Assembly (NCBI GenBank): GCA_045658965.1
Contig: JAZOVZ010000066.1
Span: 1-36,074, forward strand
Direction: 5' to 3'
Length of the DNA stretch: 36,074 bases
Origin: SVQP01 sp045658965
GTDB taxonomy: Bacteria > Bacillota > Clostridia > Oscillospirales > CAG-272
The notes beneath the pieces are model-generated. The model searched no databases. It saw only the letters and a program-made list of their open reading frames with translations, and was not told the origin of the DNA. Shown in pieces: positions 7,995 to 14,993 of the stretch. Numbering within the stretch: position 1 is the first letter of the stretch; every line of letters begins with the position of its first letter. A program made the position numbers and the translations under genes.

Positions 7995-9053
7995 GTGCTT
8001 GATAAATTAAATCTGAATCTCAGCCGTGATATCGGTATCGACCTGGGTACTTGTACCGTGCTTGTGCACGTGGACGGTAAGGGCATCGTGCTCAATGAGC
8101 CCAGCGTGGTCGCTATGGATACCACGACGGATAAGGTCGTCAAGGTGGGCAAGGAAGCCCTTGCCATGATCGGCAGAACGCCCGATCATATCACGACCAT
8201 GCGACCTCTCAAAAACGGCGTGATCAGCCAGTATGACGTCACGCTGCATATGCTCCAGTATTTTATTCGCCGTGCTTGCGGTAATACCATGTTCCGCCCT
8301 CGCGTCATGATCGGCGTGCCTACAGGCATTACCGAGGTCGAGGAGCGTGCCGTGCTGGACGCCGCCGCAGAGGCAGGCGCACGCAGAACCTTTTTGATCG
8401 AGGAGCCCAAGGCGGCTCTCATGGGCGCGGGCGTGGATATCAATTCTCCTATCGGTAATATGGTCATCGACGTGGGCGGCGGTACGACCGATATCGCCGT
8501 GGTTGCCATGGGCGGCATCGTAGTTTCCGAATCCGTGAAGATCGCGGGCGATAAATTTGACTTAGCCGTCATGCAGTACGTGCGCCGCCAGTATAATTTA
8601 CTGATCGGTGAGCGCACCGCCGAGGCGATCAAAATTCAGATCGGTGCGGTCTACGATCACGGTGAAGCCAAGACCATCCAGGTCAAGGGTCGCGACCTTG
8701 GCACGGGCATGCCCCGCGTCATCACGCTTTCCTCCAAGGAAATGATGGAGGCAATGATCGAGCCCGTGACCGCAATTCTGGACTCGGTTTGTGCCATTAT
8801 CGAGCGCACGCCTCCCGATCTGCTGGGAGACATTCTCAAAAACGGCATTTATATGGCAGGCGGTGGCAGCCTTCTTTACGGACTTGACAAGCTGATCACC
8901 CGCGTGACCGGCATTAAAACTACGGTTGCCAAGAACCCCATTTCCTGCGTTGCCGTAGGTACGGGCAAGTACCTTTCCACCATCGGGCAGTTCCGCGACA
9001 GCATCGGTGCTTTGACGCGCGACTCCGATTCCAAGCAAAACACCAAAAAATAA
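7995..9053 (+). CDS. mreB: Rod shape-determining protein MreB/Mbl family
   Basis: A 352-residue bacterial actin that polymerises under the membrane and guides cell-wall synthesis. ATP-binding signatures are GIDLGTCTVLVHV at the N terminus, DVGGGTTDIAVV in the middle (phosphate 2) and MAGGGSLLYGLD near the C terminus. A GTG start at 7995 is chosen because GGAGG lies at 7981-7985; the in-frame ATG at 7962 falls about where transcription should start. The gene lacks mreC, mreD or rodA neighbours, and pepD follows after only 15 nt, so this may be a stand-alone Mbl-type paralogue. MreB and Mbl cannot be separated from sequence alone here. Confidence 0.93.
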   Translation: MLDKLNLNLSRDIGIDLGTCTVLVHVDGKGIVLNEPSVVAMDTTTDKVVKVGKEALAMIGRTPDHITTMRPLKNGVISQYDVTLHMLQYFIRRACGNTMFRPRVMIGVPTGITEVEERAVLDAAAEAGARRTFLIEEPKAALMGAGVDINSPIGNMVIDVGGGTTDIAVVAMGGIVVSESVKIAGDKFDLAVMQYVRRQYNLLIGERTAEAIKIQIGAVYDHGEAKTIQVKGRDLGTGMPRVITLSSKEMMEAMIEPVTAILDSVCAIIERTPPDLLGDILKNGIYMAGGGSLLYGLDKLITRVTGIKTTVAKNPISCVAVGTGKYLSTIGQFRDSIGALTRDSDSKQNTKK

Positions 9054-9068
9054 AAAGTAGGAACAATT

Positions 9069-10502
9069 ATGGAATATATCGTACAGGGCTATCAGCCCAA
9101 GAAGCTGTTTGAATATTTTGAGGAGATCTGCGCCATTCCGCACGGCTCGGGCAACGAGGCTGCCATTGCGCAGTATCTGGTCGATTTCGCGCAGGCACGC
9201 GGTCTTGAATGCCACCGCGACGCGGTCAATAACGTGTTTATCAAGGCTCCCGCAACAAAGGGCCTTGAGGATCGCCCCGCCATTCTTTTGCAGGGACATA
9301 CCGACATGGTGTGCGAGAAGAACAACGACACCGAGCATGACTTTACCCGTGACGCGCTCAAGCTGTTTGTCGAGGACGGCTGGCTGGGCGCAAAGGGCAC
9401 AACGCTGGGCGGTGACGACGGCATTGCGGTTGCCATGATGATGGCGATTTTGGACGGGCAGACCCCTCACCCTGCCGTGGAGTGCCTGTTCACGGTTGAA
9501 GAAGAGGTAGGACTTCTGGGCGCGGAAAGCTTTGACTACTCCTTGGTCAGCGCATCTCGCATGATCAATATGGACAGCGAGGACGAGGCTTGCGTGACCG
9601 CGGGCTGCGCAGGCGGCTTGCGCACCGATCTGGCAATCCCCGTGGGCTATACCGAGGCAAAGGGAACTGCCGTCAAGATCAGCATAGGCGGTCTTGCGGG
9701 CGGTCACTCGGGTGCGGACGTGCACCGCGGACGTGCTAACGCCAATAAGCTGATGGGCAGAATTTTGTTTGCCCTTTCCAAAGAATTTGATTTTGGGCTG
9801 TGCTCGATTGAGGGCGGCAGCAAGGATAACGCCATTCCGCGTGAGTGCGTGGCTGTGGTTTGCGGTGCGGATCTGACCGCCGTGCCTGCCAAGCTTGCCA
9901 AGCTGTCGGGTGAGCTGGCAGCGGAGCTGTGCGCGGAGGATGCAGGCTTCTGTCTGCAGTGTGCAACCGTTGAGCTGCCCGCAACTTGCCTTGATAAGCA
10001 AAGCACCGCGCGCGTCATCTGCGCGATTGCAACCGTGGCAAGCGGCGTGCTTGCCATGAGCAATCATATCGAGGGCTTGGTGGAGTATTCCCGCAATCTC
10101 GGTATCATCCGTACCGAGCAGGGCAGCGTACACCTCACGCTTTCTTCCCGTTCCGCAATTGAGAGCCAGCTGGATGCGTCCATCAATGAGCTTGACGCAC
10201 TTGCAACGCTTTGCGCGGGCAGCGCACGCCATCATTCGCGCTACCCCGGCTGGAGCTATGCCAAGGAATCTCCCATCAGGGAAGAGTACCTTGCCGCTTA
10301 TACCGCGCTGTTCGGCAAGACGCCCGAGGTCAGCGTCATTCACGCGGGATTGGAATGCGGTATCATCCGCTCCAGACTCCCCGAAATGGATATGATCTCG
10401 GTTGGTCCCAACATGCGTAACATCCATTCTCCCGATGAAAGATTGGATCTTGCATCCTGCGCTCGCTTCTGGCAGGTCATTGCGCATATTCTGGGCAAAT
10501 AA
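9069..10502 (+). CDS. pepD: Aminoacyl-histidine dipeptidase PepD (M20C)
   Basis: A 477-residue cytosolic metallodipeptidase of family M20C, which cleaves Xaa-His and other dipeptides. The zinc-site motifs are LLQGHTDMV, GGDDGIAVA and the catalytic TVEEEVGLLGA, and a lid domain follows around GGLAGGHSGADVHRGRANAN. The C-terminal ISVGPNMRNIHSPDERL closes the active site as in the family. Length is standard. It lies 15 nt after the MreB-like gene on the same strand and shares its promoter. A long hairpin follows the stop codon. Confidence 0.95.
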   Translation: MEYIVQGYQPKKLFEYFEEICAIPHGSGNEAAIAQYLVDFAQARGLECHRDAVNNVFIKAPATKGLEDRPAILLQGHTDMVCEKNNDTEHDFTRDALKLFVEDGWLGAKGTTLGGDDGIAVAMMMAILDGQTPHPAVECLFTVEEEVGLLGAESFDYSLVSASRMINMDSEDEACVTAGCAGGLRTDLAIPVGYTEAKGTAVKISIGGLAGGHSGADVHRGRANANKLMGRILFALSKEFDFGLCSIEGGSKDNAIPRECVAVVCGADLTAVPAKLAKLSGELAAELCAEDAGFCLQCATVELPATCLDKQSTARVICAIATVASGVLAMSNHIEGLVEYSRNLGIIRTEQGSVHLTLSSRSAIESQLDASINELDALATLCAGSARHHSRYPGWSYAKESPIREEYLAAYTALFGKTPEVSVIHAGLECGIIRSRLPEMDMISVGPNMRNIHSPDERLDLASCARFWQVIAHILGK

Positions 10503-10514
10503 AAACGGAAAATT

Positions 10515-10548
10515 TTACAGCCGTGTGCAATTTTGCACACGGCTGTAA
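10515..10548. terminator. Long hairpin after pepD
   Basis: TTACAGCCGTGTGCAA (10515-10530) is perfectly complementary to 10533-10548. On the plus strand it is not followed by a strong T-tract, so termination would be weak or factor-assisted; the A-rich left flank gives Ts on the minus strand. Confidence 0.6.
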
Positions 10549-10587
10549 GCATATTGCACAAAAAATCTCGGCAACGTTCGTTTTCTC

Positions 10588-10616
10588 TTGACATATGGGA
10601 AAATATGGTGTACAAT
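10588..10616 (+). promoter_or_regulatory. Promoter of the solute-binding lipoprotein gene
   Basis: A consensus TTGACA (10588-10593) and TACAAT (10611-10616) with 17-nt spacing, giving a leader of about 50 nt. Confidence 0.85.
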
Positions 10617-10673
10617 AAATAGTGCAAGATGGGCGAAGTATGCCCGTATTAGATTTTTTGGAGGTAATGCAAT

Positions 10674-12182
10674 ATGAAAAAGCTTCTTTGCATGCTGCTG
10701 GCGCTTTTGATGCTTGCGTCTCTCTTGGTTGCGTGTGCAAACAATCAAGGAACGGAAGACGGTACCAAAGGCGAACAGAGCGAACAGGAGACCGGCGACC
10801 CCAATTACACCGATGACGTGCCCGAGCTTTCATTCGGTGATGAAACCGTGACTATTTTGTCCAGAGATAAGTTCGGTGTGAACGACGAGTTCTTTGCAGA
10901 GTCCAGCTCTGACACACAGAGTGACGTCGTAGCGTACGCTGTATATACCAGAAACATGGCGATCGAGGACAGATTGGACGTTAAGTTGGAAATGCTGATG
11001 GATGATACCGACCCCACCGCAAAGCACAGCACAGCTGTCAAGAGTGGTTCTTCGGACTATGATATCGTCGCAGACTCTACTTACGTGATCATTCAGGCAG
11101 TGCTCAAGGGCGAGTTCCTTAACCTGCGCGATCTGCAGTACATCGATCTTGATAAGTACTATTGGACGCAGGGTTATAACGATATCGTTTCGTTTGGTGA
11201 GAACAATAAGCAGTATCTGGCTTCCGGTGCACTTGCACTGTCCATGTTCCGCTACATGTTCGTAACCGTTTATAACAGAGAAGTATTTAATGATCTTGGC
11301 GAGACCGACCTTTACGAGGTTGTCAATAACGGCGAATGGACGTTGGACTACCAAAACAAGATCATTGCAGACAGATATCTGGATACCGGTACGTCCGTCA
11401 ACAAGAAGGACGACAGAGATATGTACGGTCTGATCACGGGCGATACGGTCAGCATTGACCCCTATTGCGTAGCAGCAAACGTACAGCTGGTCAGCAAGAA
11501 CGAGAGCGGTGAGTGGTTCTACAACACCGATATGTTCGCAAGATCGGTTGAGCTGTGCGATAAGATCCAGGCACTGTACAACAACACTTCCACCTACGTA
11601 TTTAAGGGAGCAGCGCTTGACGATACGGGTCTGACCAATATCGTAGAAGCGTTTGCTGCAAGCAAGAGCATGATGGCAACCGTACAGGTATTTGCGCTGG
11701 AGACCAACGTTGGCGATCTGGCAGAGTTCGACTACGGTATTGCGCCCATGCCCAAGTTTGATGAAAATCAGGAAAATTACGCAACCTACGTACAGGACCA
11801 GGTAACCGGCATCGGTGTTTCCAGCTCGATTTCGGACGAGGATACTTTGGCGATGATGGGTGCGGTTCTTGAGTGCATGGCATCCGAGAGCTATGCAACC
11901 GTTGTGGATGCATACTATTCCACCGCGCTGTCTTACCAGTATCTGCAGAACCCCGAGTCCAAGGAAATGCTGGATCTGATCTATGATTCTCTGACCTTTG
12001 ACTTCTCGGGCGCTTGCTCCAACATCATTCAGAACAACGGCGGTCAGTCGATCCGTGATCAGCTCCGTCCTCTGCTCTCCGGTAAGTCCAACAAGCTTGG
12101 CTCCACCCTTGCTAAGTGGGAAAAGGGCACCAACAAGGCGCTGGGCAAGATCAACGAGTTCTTGGCTGAACTGGAATATTAA
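10674..12182 (+). CDS. Extracellular solute-binding lipoprotein, ABC-type, orphan
   Basis: A 502-residue secreted lipoprotein. The N terminus is a lipoprotein signal with lipobox LLVAC, putting the lipid on C21, followed by an acidic linker to about residue 45. The rest resembles family 1 (sugar-type) solute-binding proteins that are common in gut Clostridia: YDIVADSTYVIIQAVLKGEFLNL and FRYMFVTVYNREVFNDLG are typical of the fold, and the late segment ending ALGKINEFLAEL forms the usual terminal helix. It has its own strong promoter. No permease or ATPase gene is adjacent, so its ABC partners must be elsewhere. The ligand is not predictable; the glycoside hydrolases further along make an oligosaccharide plausible. 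Confidence 0.88.
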   Translation: MKKLLCMLLALLMLASLLVACANNQGTEDGTKGEQSEQETGDPNYTDDVPELSFGDETVTILSRDKFGVNDEFFAESSSDTQSDVVAYAVYTRNMAIEDRLDVKLEMLMDDTDPTAKHSTAVKSGSSDYDIVADSTYVIIQAVLKGEFLNLRDLQYIDLDKYYWTQGYNDIVSFGENNKQYLASGALALSMFRYMFVTVYNREVFNDLGETDLYEVVNNGEWTLDYQNKIIADRYLDTGTSVNKKDDRDMYGLITGDTVSIDPYCVAANVQLVSKNESGEWFYNTDMFARSVELCDKIQALYNNTSTYVFKGAALDDTGLTNIVEAFAASKSMMATVQVFALETNVGDLAEFDYGIAPMPKFDENQENYATYVQDQVTGIGVSSSISDEDTLAMMGAVLECMASESYATVVDAYYSTALSYQYLQNPESKEMLDLIYDSLTFDFSGACSNIIQNNGGQSIRDQLRPLLSGKSNKLGSTLAKWEKGTNKALGKINEFLAELEY

Positions 12183-12198
12183 TTCCGAAATAAAAATA

Positions 12199-12230
12199 AA
12201 AGAGAGTGGCAAAGCGAACTTCTCATAAGG
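12199..12230 (+). repeat. Post-stop motif, copy 1
   Basis: AAAAGAGAGTGGCA followed by ACTTCTCATAAGG begins 16 nt after the solute-binding protein stop codon. A close relative in the same sense orientation follows malQ (13361-13394, minus strand), and a shorter version follows the unknown gene (12447-12468, minus strand). Confidence 0.55.
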
Positions 12231-12247
12231 ATGTTACCATTCTCCTT

Positions 12248-12273
12248 GTAGGGACCGGCGTCCCCGACGGTCC
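12248..12273. repeat. R3-type hairpin
   Basis: GTAG followed by GGACCG (arm) and CGGTCC (arm) makes a short palindrome with the R3 GTAGGG border. Confidence 0.5.
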
Positions 12274-12311
12274 GTTAGGGCATAATTGCTCCGCAGAAAA
12301 CAAATAATTAA

Positions 12312-12347
12312 CCCCAACAGATTAGAAATCTGTTGGGGCATTATTTT
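12312..12347. terminator. Bidirectional terminator
   Basis: CCCCAACAGATT (12312-12323) pairs with AATCTGTTGGGG (12327-12338) and is followed by TTATTTTT. It can end both the plus-strand lipoprotein transcript and the minus-strand transcript of the unknown gene. Confidence 0.75.
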
Positions 12348-12446
12348 TAGTACGAATTTATCTATTCGAGTTATACGAATGTTATCGTGCAATAACATCG
12401 TCAATACGGAAAACGAATTTGTCAGTAATATTCGTTATTTCAGAGC

Positions 12447-12468
12447 AGTTGGGCAATGCGACTCTGCT
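12447..12468 (-). repeat. Post-stop motif, copy 2
   Basis: Directly after the stop codon of the unknown minus-strand gene. On the plus strand AGTTGGGCAATGCGACTC differs at one base from AGTTGGGCAATGCCACTC at 13371-13388, which follows malQ. Confidence 0.55.
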
Positions 12469-12471
12469 CCG

Positions 12472-13026
12472 TCAATCCCTCTTTTTGAGTTTTTCTATTG
12501 CCTCCAAATATAGACTATATAAATCGCCCTGCAACGGTTTTGGATTTTTCTCCCAGTGTTCATTTGATACGATTCGGCTTACATCCTCCGTATCCTTTGC
12601 GTAAAGATAACATTCTCCTTCGTGCGTTATGGACTCAAAAAATATGGTTCCATCATTCCTATAAAAAGTCAAGTTTTCGAAATGAAACGGGTTCTTTTCT
12701 TCCCAAAACCAAGAGAAAATATTATTCTCTTTTTTCAACAATTCGCACATCTCCGCGCAAACGGTATAATATCGTTCGTCAGACCCTGTTTGCGCCCCAT
12801 CAAGCAATCTGTATGTATTATTACGTTTGATCAAGTGTTGTTGAATCTGCATGAGATATTCCGCATCTGCGTATTGTGGATATAGATCAAATGAAACAAC
12901 GGAACAATATTGACAGCAAACATCTATCAACTCTCGATAGTCTTTTCCCTCAATATCGTAATCAGCCTCTCCAATATCATCGGTATCGCAAAATCTGTAT
13001 TTTATTGCATTTTCATTATATTTCAT
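12472..13026 (-). CDS. Protein of unknown function, AT-rich gene
   Basis: A 184-residue acidic soluble protein with no recognised family. There is no signal peptide and no membrane segment. The central segment FENLTFYRNDGTIFFESITH followed by EGECYLY is an alternating beta-strand pattern resembling small single-domain proteins, sometimes immunity-type, that are scattered in Clostridia; this likeness is from memory and weak. The start at 13026 is supported by GAGG six nucleotides upstream; an in-frame ATG at 13089 is possible but lacks a site. The gene is clearly richer in A and T and in rare-looking codons than its neighbours and is flanked by repeats on both sides, which suggests recent acquisition. 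Confidence 0.75.
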   Translation of the reverse strand: MKYNENAIKYRFCDTDDIGEADYDIEGKDYRELIDVCCQYCSVVSFDLYPQYADAEYLMQIQQHLIKRNNTYRLLDGAQTGSDERYYTVCAEMCELLKKENNIFSWFWEEKNPFHFENLTFYRNDGTIFFESITHEGECYLYAKDTEDVSRIVSNEHWEKNPKPLQGDLYSLYLEAIEKLKKRD

Positions 13027-13130
13027 CTTATACCTCGCCAAAATCCAATTTTTCGTCCTTTTATCGCCAGTTTCGCCTTTGTATTGCAAAGGCTTCGGGC
13101 AAAGCCCATACCCCTAATAATGCTAATGAT

Positions 13131-13159
13131 ATTATATCACAAATCTGCAGAGAAAGCAA
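13131..13159 (-). promoter_or_regulatory. Candidate promoter of the unknown gene
   Basis: On the minus strand TATAAT (complement of 13131-13136) is perfect; 17 nt upstream the -35 is weak (TTGCTT). The leader contains the hairpin GCCTTTG/CAAAGGC around 13072-13090. Confidence 0.45.
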
Positions 13160-13167
13160 TAGTTATA

Positions 13168-13350
13168 TTCCGACTTCGTCGGAGTGATATGATCGCGTGC
13201 GCGATCGTGATATTGAAGCCTTACGGCTCCAGTGATATTTTATTCGCCTCCAAACTCGCGTAGCGAATACCACTCGGCGATAGCCGAATATCACTGCGTA
13301 AGCAAGAATTTCGCCTTTGGCGAAATATACTCGCCAAAGGCGAATAAAAC
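13168..13350. repeat. Hairpin array with GTGATAT linkers
   Basis: A row of unrelated small hairpins joined by the constant linker GTGATAT (13184, 13207, 13232, and inverted as ATATCAC at 13288). Hairpins include TCCGAC...GTCGGA (13169-13183), GATCGCG/CGCGATC (13191-13206), GAAGCC/GGCTCC, TATTCGC/GCGAATA, TCGGC/GCCGA, and TTTCGCC/GGCGAAA with its inverted partner TCGCC/GGCGA. There is no gene here. Confidence 0.75.
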
Positions 13351-13379
13351 TGCCCAACTTCCTTATGGGAAGTTGGGCA
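13345..13379 (-). terminator. malQ terminator
   Basis: TGCCCAACTTCC (13351-13362) pairs with 13368-13379 around a 5-nt loop; read on the minus strand it is followed by GTTTTATT. It lies 20 nt after the malQ stop codon and is part of the post-stop motif. Confidence 0.75.
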
Positions 13380-13394
13380 ATGCCACTCTCTTTT
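13361..13394 (-). repeat. Post-stop motif, copy 3
   Basis: On the minus strand, just after malQ, AAAAGAGAGTGGCA then TTGCCCAACTTCCCATAAGG repeats the motif following the solute-binding protein gene at 12199-12230. Confidence 0.55.
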
Positions 13395-13398
13395 GTTT

Positions 13399-14868
13399 TT
13401 ATGCTTGATTTCTTCCGCTTATCTCTGTCAGCTTGCGGATGTGGTTTTTCAGCGATGCCTTGTCGTAATTCTTGGCAAGACGCCATTTCCAGTTGTCGCC
13501 AAGCGTGCCGGGGGTGTTGATGCGCGCTACGTCGTCAAGTCCCAAGTAGTCCTGCATGGGAATGATGCAGTAAGTCGCGCAGCTCTCCATGGCGTAGCGG
13601 ATCAAGCGATCCAGATCCTTGGCACCTCTGTAGTTCGGCACGGCGCGCTCAAAGCGCAGGCGCGGGTCATAGGTGCGGTCGTCAAGCCATCCAAGCGTGG
13701 TGCGGTTATCGTGCGTGCCTGTGTAAACCACGCAATTTTCGGTATAATGCGGGGGCAGGTAGTCGCTGTCATCGCAATCAAAGGCGAATTGCAGTACCTT
13801 CATGCCGGGATATCCGAGCTTCTTAAGCATCTTATGTACTTTTGCATCAAGGTCGCCAAGGTCCTCTGCAATCAGCGGCAGGCGATAGCCGAATCGCTGC
13901 TCCAGCCCGATAAACATATCTGCACCGGGGCCGTTCTTCCATTTGCCGTTGATGGCGGTCTCTTCCCCTGCGGGAATTGACCAGTAGTTGCAAAATCCGC
14001 GGAAATGGTCGATACGCACGATGTCAAAGAGCGAGAACGCCACGCGCAAACGCTCGTACCACCAGTTATAGTTATCAGCCTTCATTGCCTTCCAATCGTA
14101 AAGGGGATTGCCCCACAGCTGACCGGTCTCGGAGAAGTAGTCGGGCGGTACACCTGCCACGGTTTTGGTCATACCTTTGGCATTGAGGCAGAACATGGTG
14201 GGATTTGCCCACACGTCCGCGCTGTCGTCCGCAACGTAAATGGGCATGTCGCCTACTAAGGCAACGCCCTTTTCTTTTGCGTAGGCGTGCATCTGCTCCC
14301 ACTCTGTAAAGAACATGTACTGCAGGAATTTCCAGAAATTGCACTCATTCTGATCAATGCTCTTGTCTGCAGGCAGCGTATCCTTGCGGCGATCGGCAAG
14401 TGCCCAGGTATTGCGCCCCTGAAAATCGTACGTGCTCTTGATCGCCATGAAAGCAGCGTAATCGTCCAGCCAAAAGGCGTGGCGCGCGCAAAAGTCCTCG
14501 TAATCGGGGTACTTGCCCGCATCAAAGCGTGCAAACGCCTTGCGCAAGAGGGGATAGCGCGCGTAATACACGTGCGCGTAATCCACGTATTCGGTGGTGG
14601 GGGGCTGATCCTTGACTTCTTTTTTTGTCAAAAGCCCCTGCTCGATCAGCGCATCAACGTCGATGAAATAAGGGTTGCCCGCAAAGGCGGAGGGGGATTG
14701 ATAGGGGGAGTCACCGTAGCTGGTCTGGTGAATGGGCAGGAGCTGCCAGATCTTTTGGTTGCTTTCTGCCAAAAAATCAATGAATCTGTACGCTTCGCGT
14801 CCCAGCGTGCCAATGCCGTAGGGAGAGGGGAGCGAGGAGAGGGGAAGGAGAATACCGGCTTGCTTCAT
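13399..14868 (-). CDS. malQ: 4-alpha-glucanotransferase MalQ
   Basis: A 489-residue GH77 amylomaltase that transfers alpha-1,4-glucan chains between maltodextrins in the cytoplasm during starch and glycogen use. The N terminus MKQAGILLPLSSLPSPYGIG is diagnostic. Catalytic-region motifs are FDIVRIDHFRGF (nucleophile Asp), LIAEDLGD (acid/base Glu) and YTGTHDNRTTLGW (third carboxylate Asp). Length is typical of bacterial MalQ. The ATG at 14868 follows GGAGG at a 6-nt spacing; an in-frame ATG at 14901 would overlap the -10 box. It has its own promoter, back to back with that of yifB. No phosphorylase or amylase gene is beside it. Confidence 0.97.
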   Translation of the reverse strand: MKQAGILLPLSSLPSPYGIGTLGREAYRFIDFLAESNQKIWQLLPIHQTSYGDSPYQSPSAFAGNPYFIDVDALIEQGLLTKKEVKDQPPTTEYVDYAHVYYARYPLLRKAFARFDAGKYPDYEDFCARHAFWLDDYAAFMAIKSTYDFQGRNTWALADRRKDTLPADKSIDQNECNFWKFLQYMFFTEWEQMHAYAKEKGVALVGDMPIYVADDSADVWANPTMFCLNAKGMTKTVAGVPPDYFSETGQLWGNPLYDWKAMKADNYNWWYERLRVAFSLFDIVRIDHFRGFCNYWSIPAGEETAINGKWKNGPGADMFIGLEQRFGYRLPLIAEDLGDLDAKVHKMLKKLGYPGMKVLQFAFDCDDSDYLPPHYTENCVVYTGTHDNRTTLGWLDDRTYDPRLRFERAVPNYRGAKDLDRLIRYAMESCATYCIIPMQDYLGLDDVARINTPGTLGDNWKWRLAKNYDKASLKNHIRKLTEISGRNQA

Positions 14869-14899
14869 ATAGGCCTCCGTGATTGAAACTATATCTGTC

Positions 14900-14928
14900 A
14901 TTATAGCATATTTGGGACGTTTTGTAAA
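14900..14928 (-). promoter_or_regulatory. malQ promoter
   Basis: On the minus strand TTTACA (complement of 14923-14928) and TATAAT (complement of 14900-14905), 17 nt apart. Confidence 0.8.
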
Positions 14929-14935
14929 GCAAATC

Positions 14936-14964
14936 TTGACTTTTTTACAAATTCATGGTACACT
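14936..14964 (+). promoter_or_regulatory. yifB promoter
   Basis: TTGACT (14936-14941) and TACACT (14959-14964), 17 nt apart; its -35 box lies only 7 nt from the divergent malQ -35 box, so the two polymerase sites face away from each other at close range. Confidence 0.75.
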
Positions 14965-14993
14965 TATTTTAATGAATTTTCCGGAGGTGCGAT

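Noticed and set aside
13168..13350. Possible CRISPR array
   Set aside because: The constant linker is only 7 nt, the variable parts are hairpins rather than spacers, and no cas genes are present.
12199..13394. Transposon carrying the unknown gene, bounded by the inverted copies of the post-stop motif
   Set aside because: A third copy of the motif lies inside, each copy follows a stop codon in sense, and there is no target duplication or transposase, so a 3'-end motif is the simpler reading.
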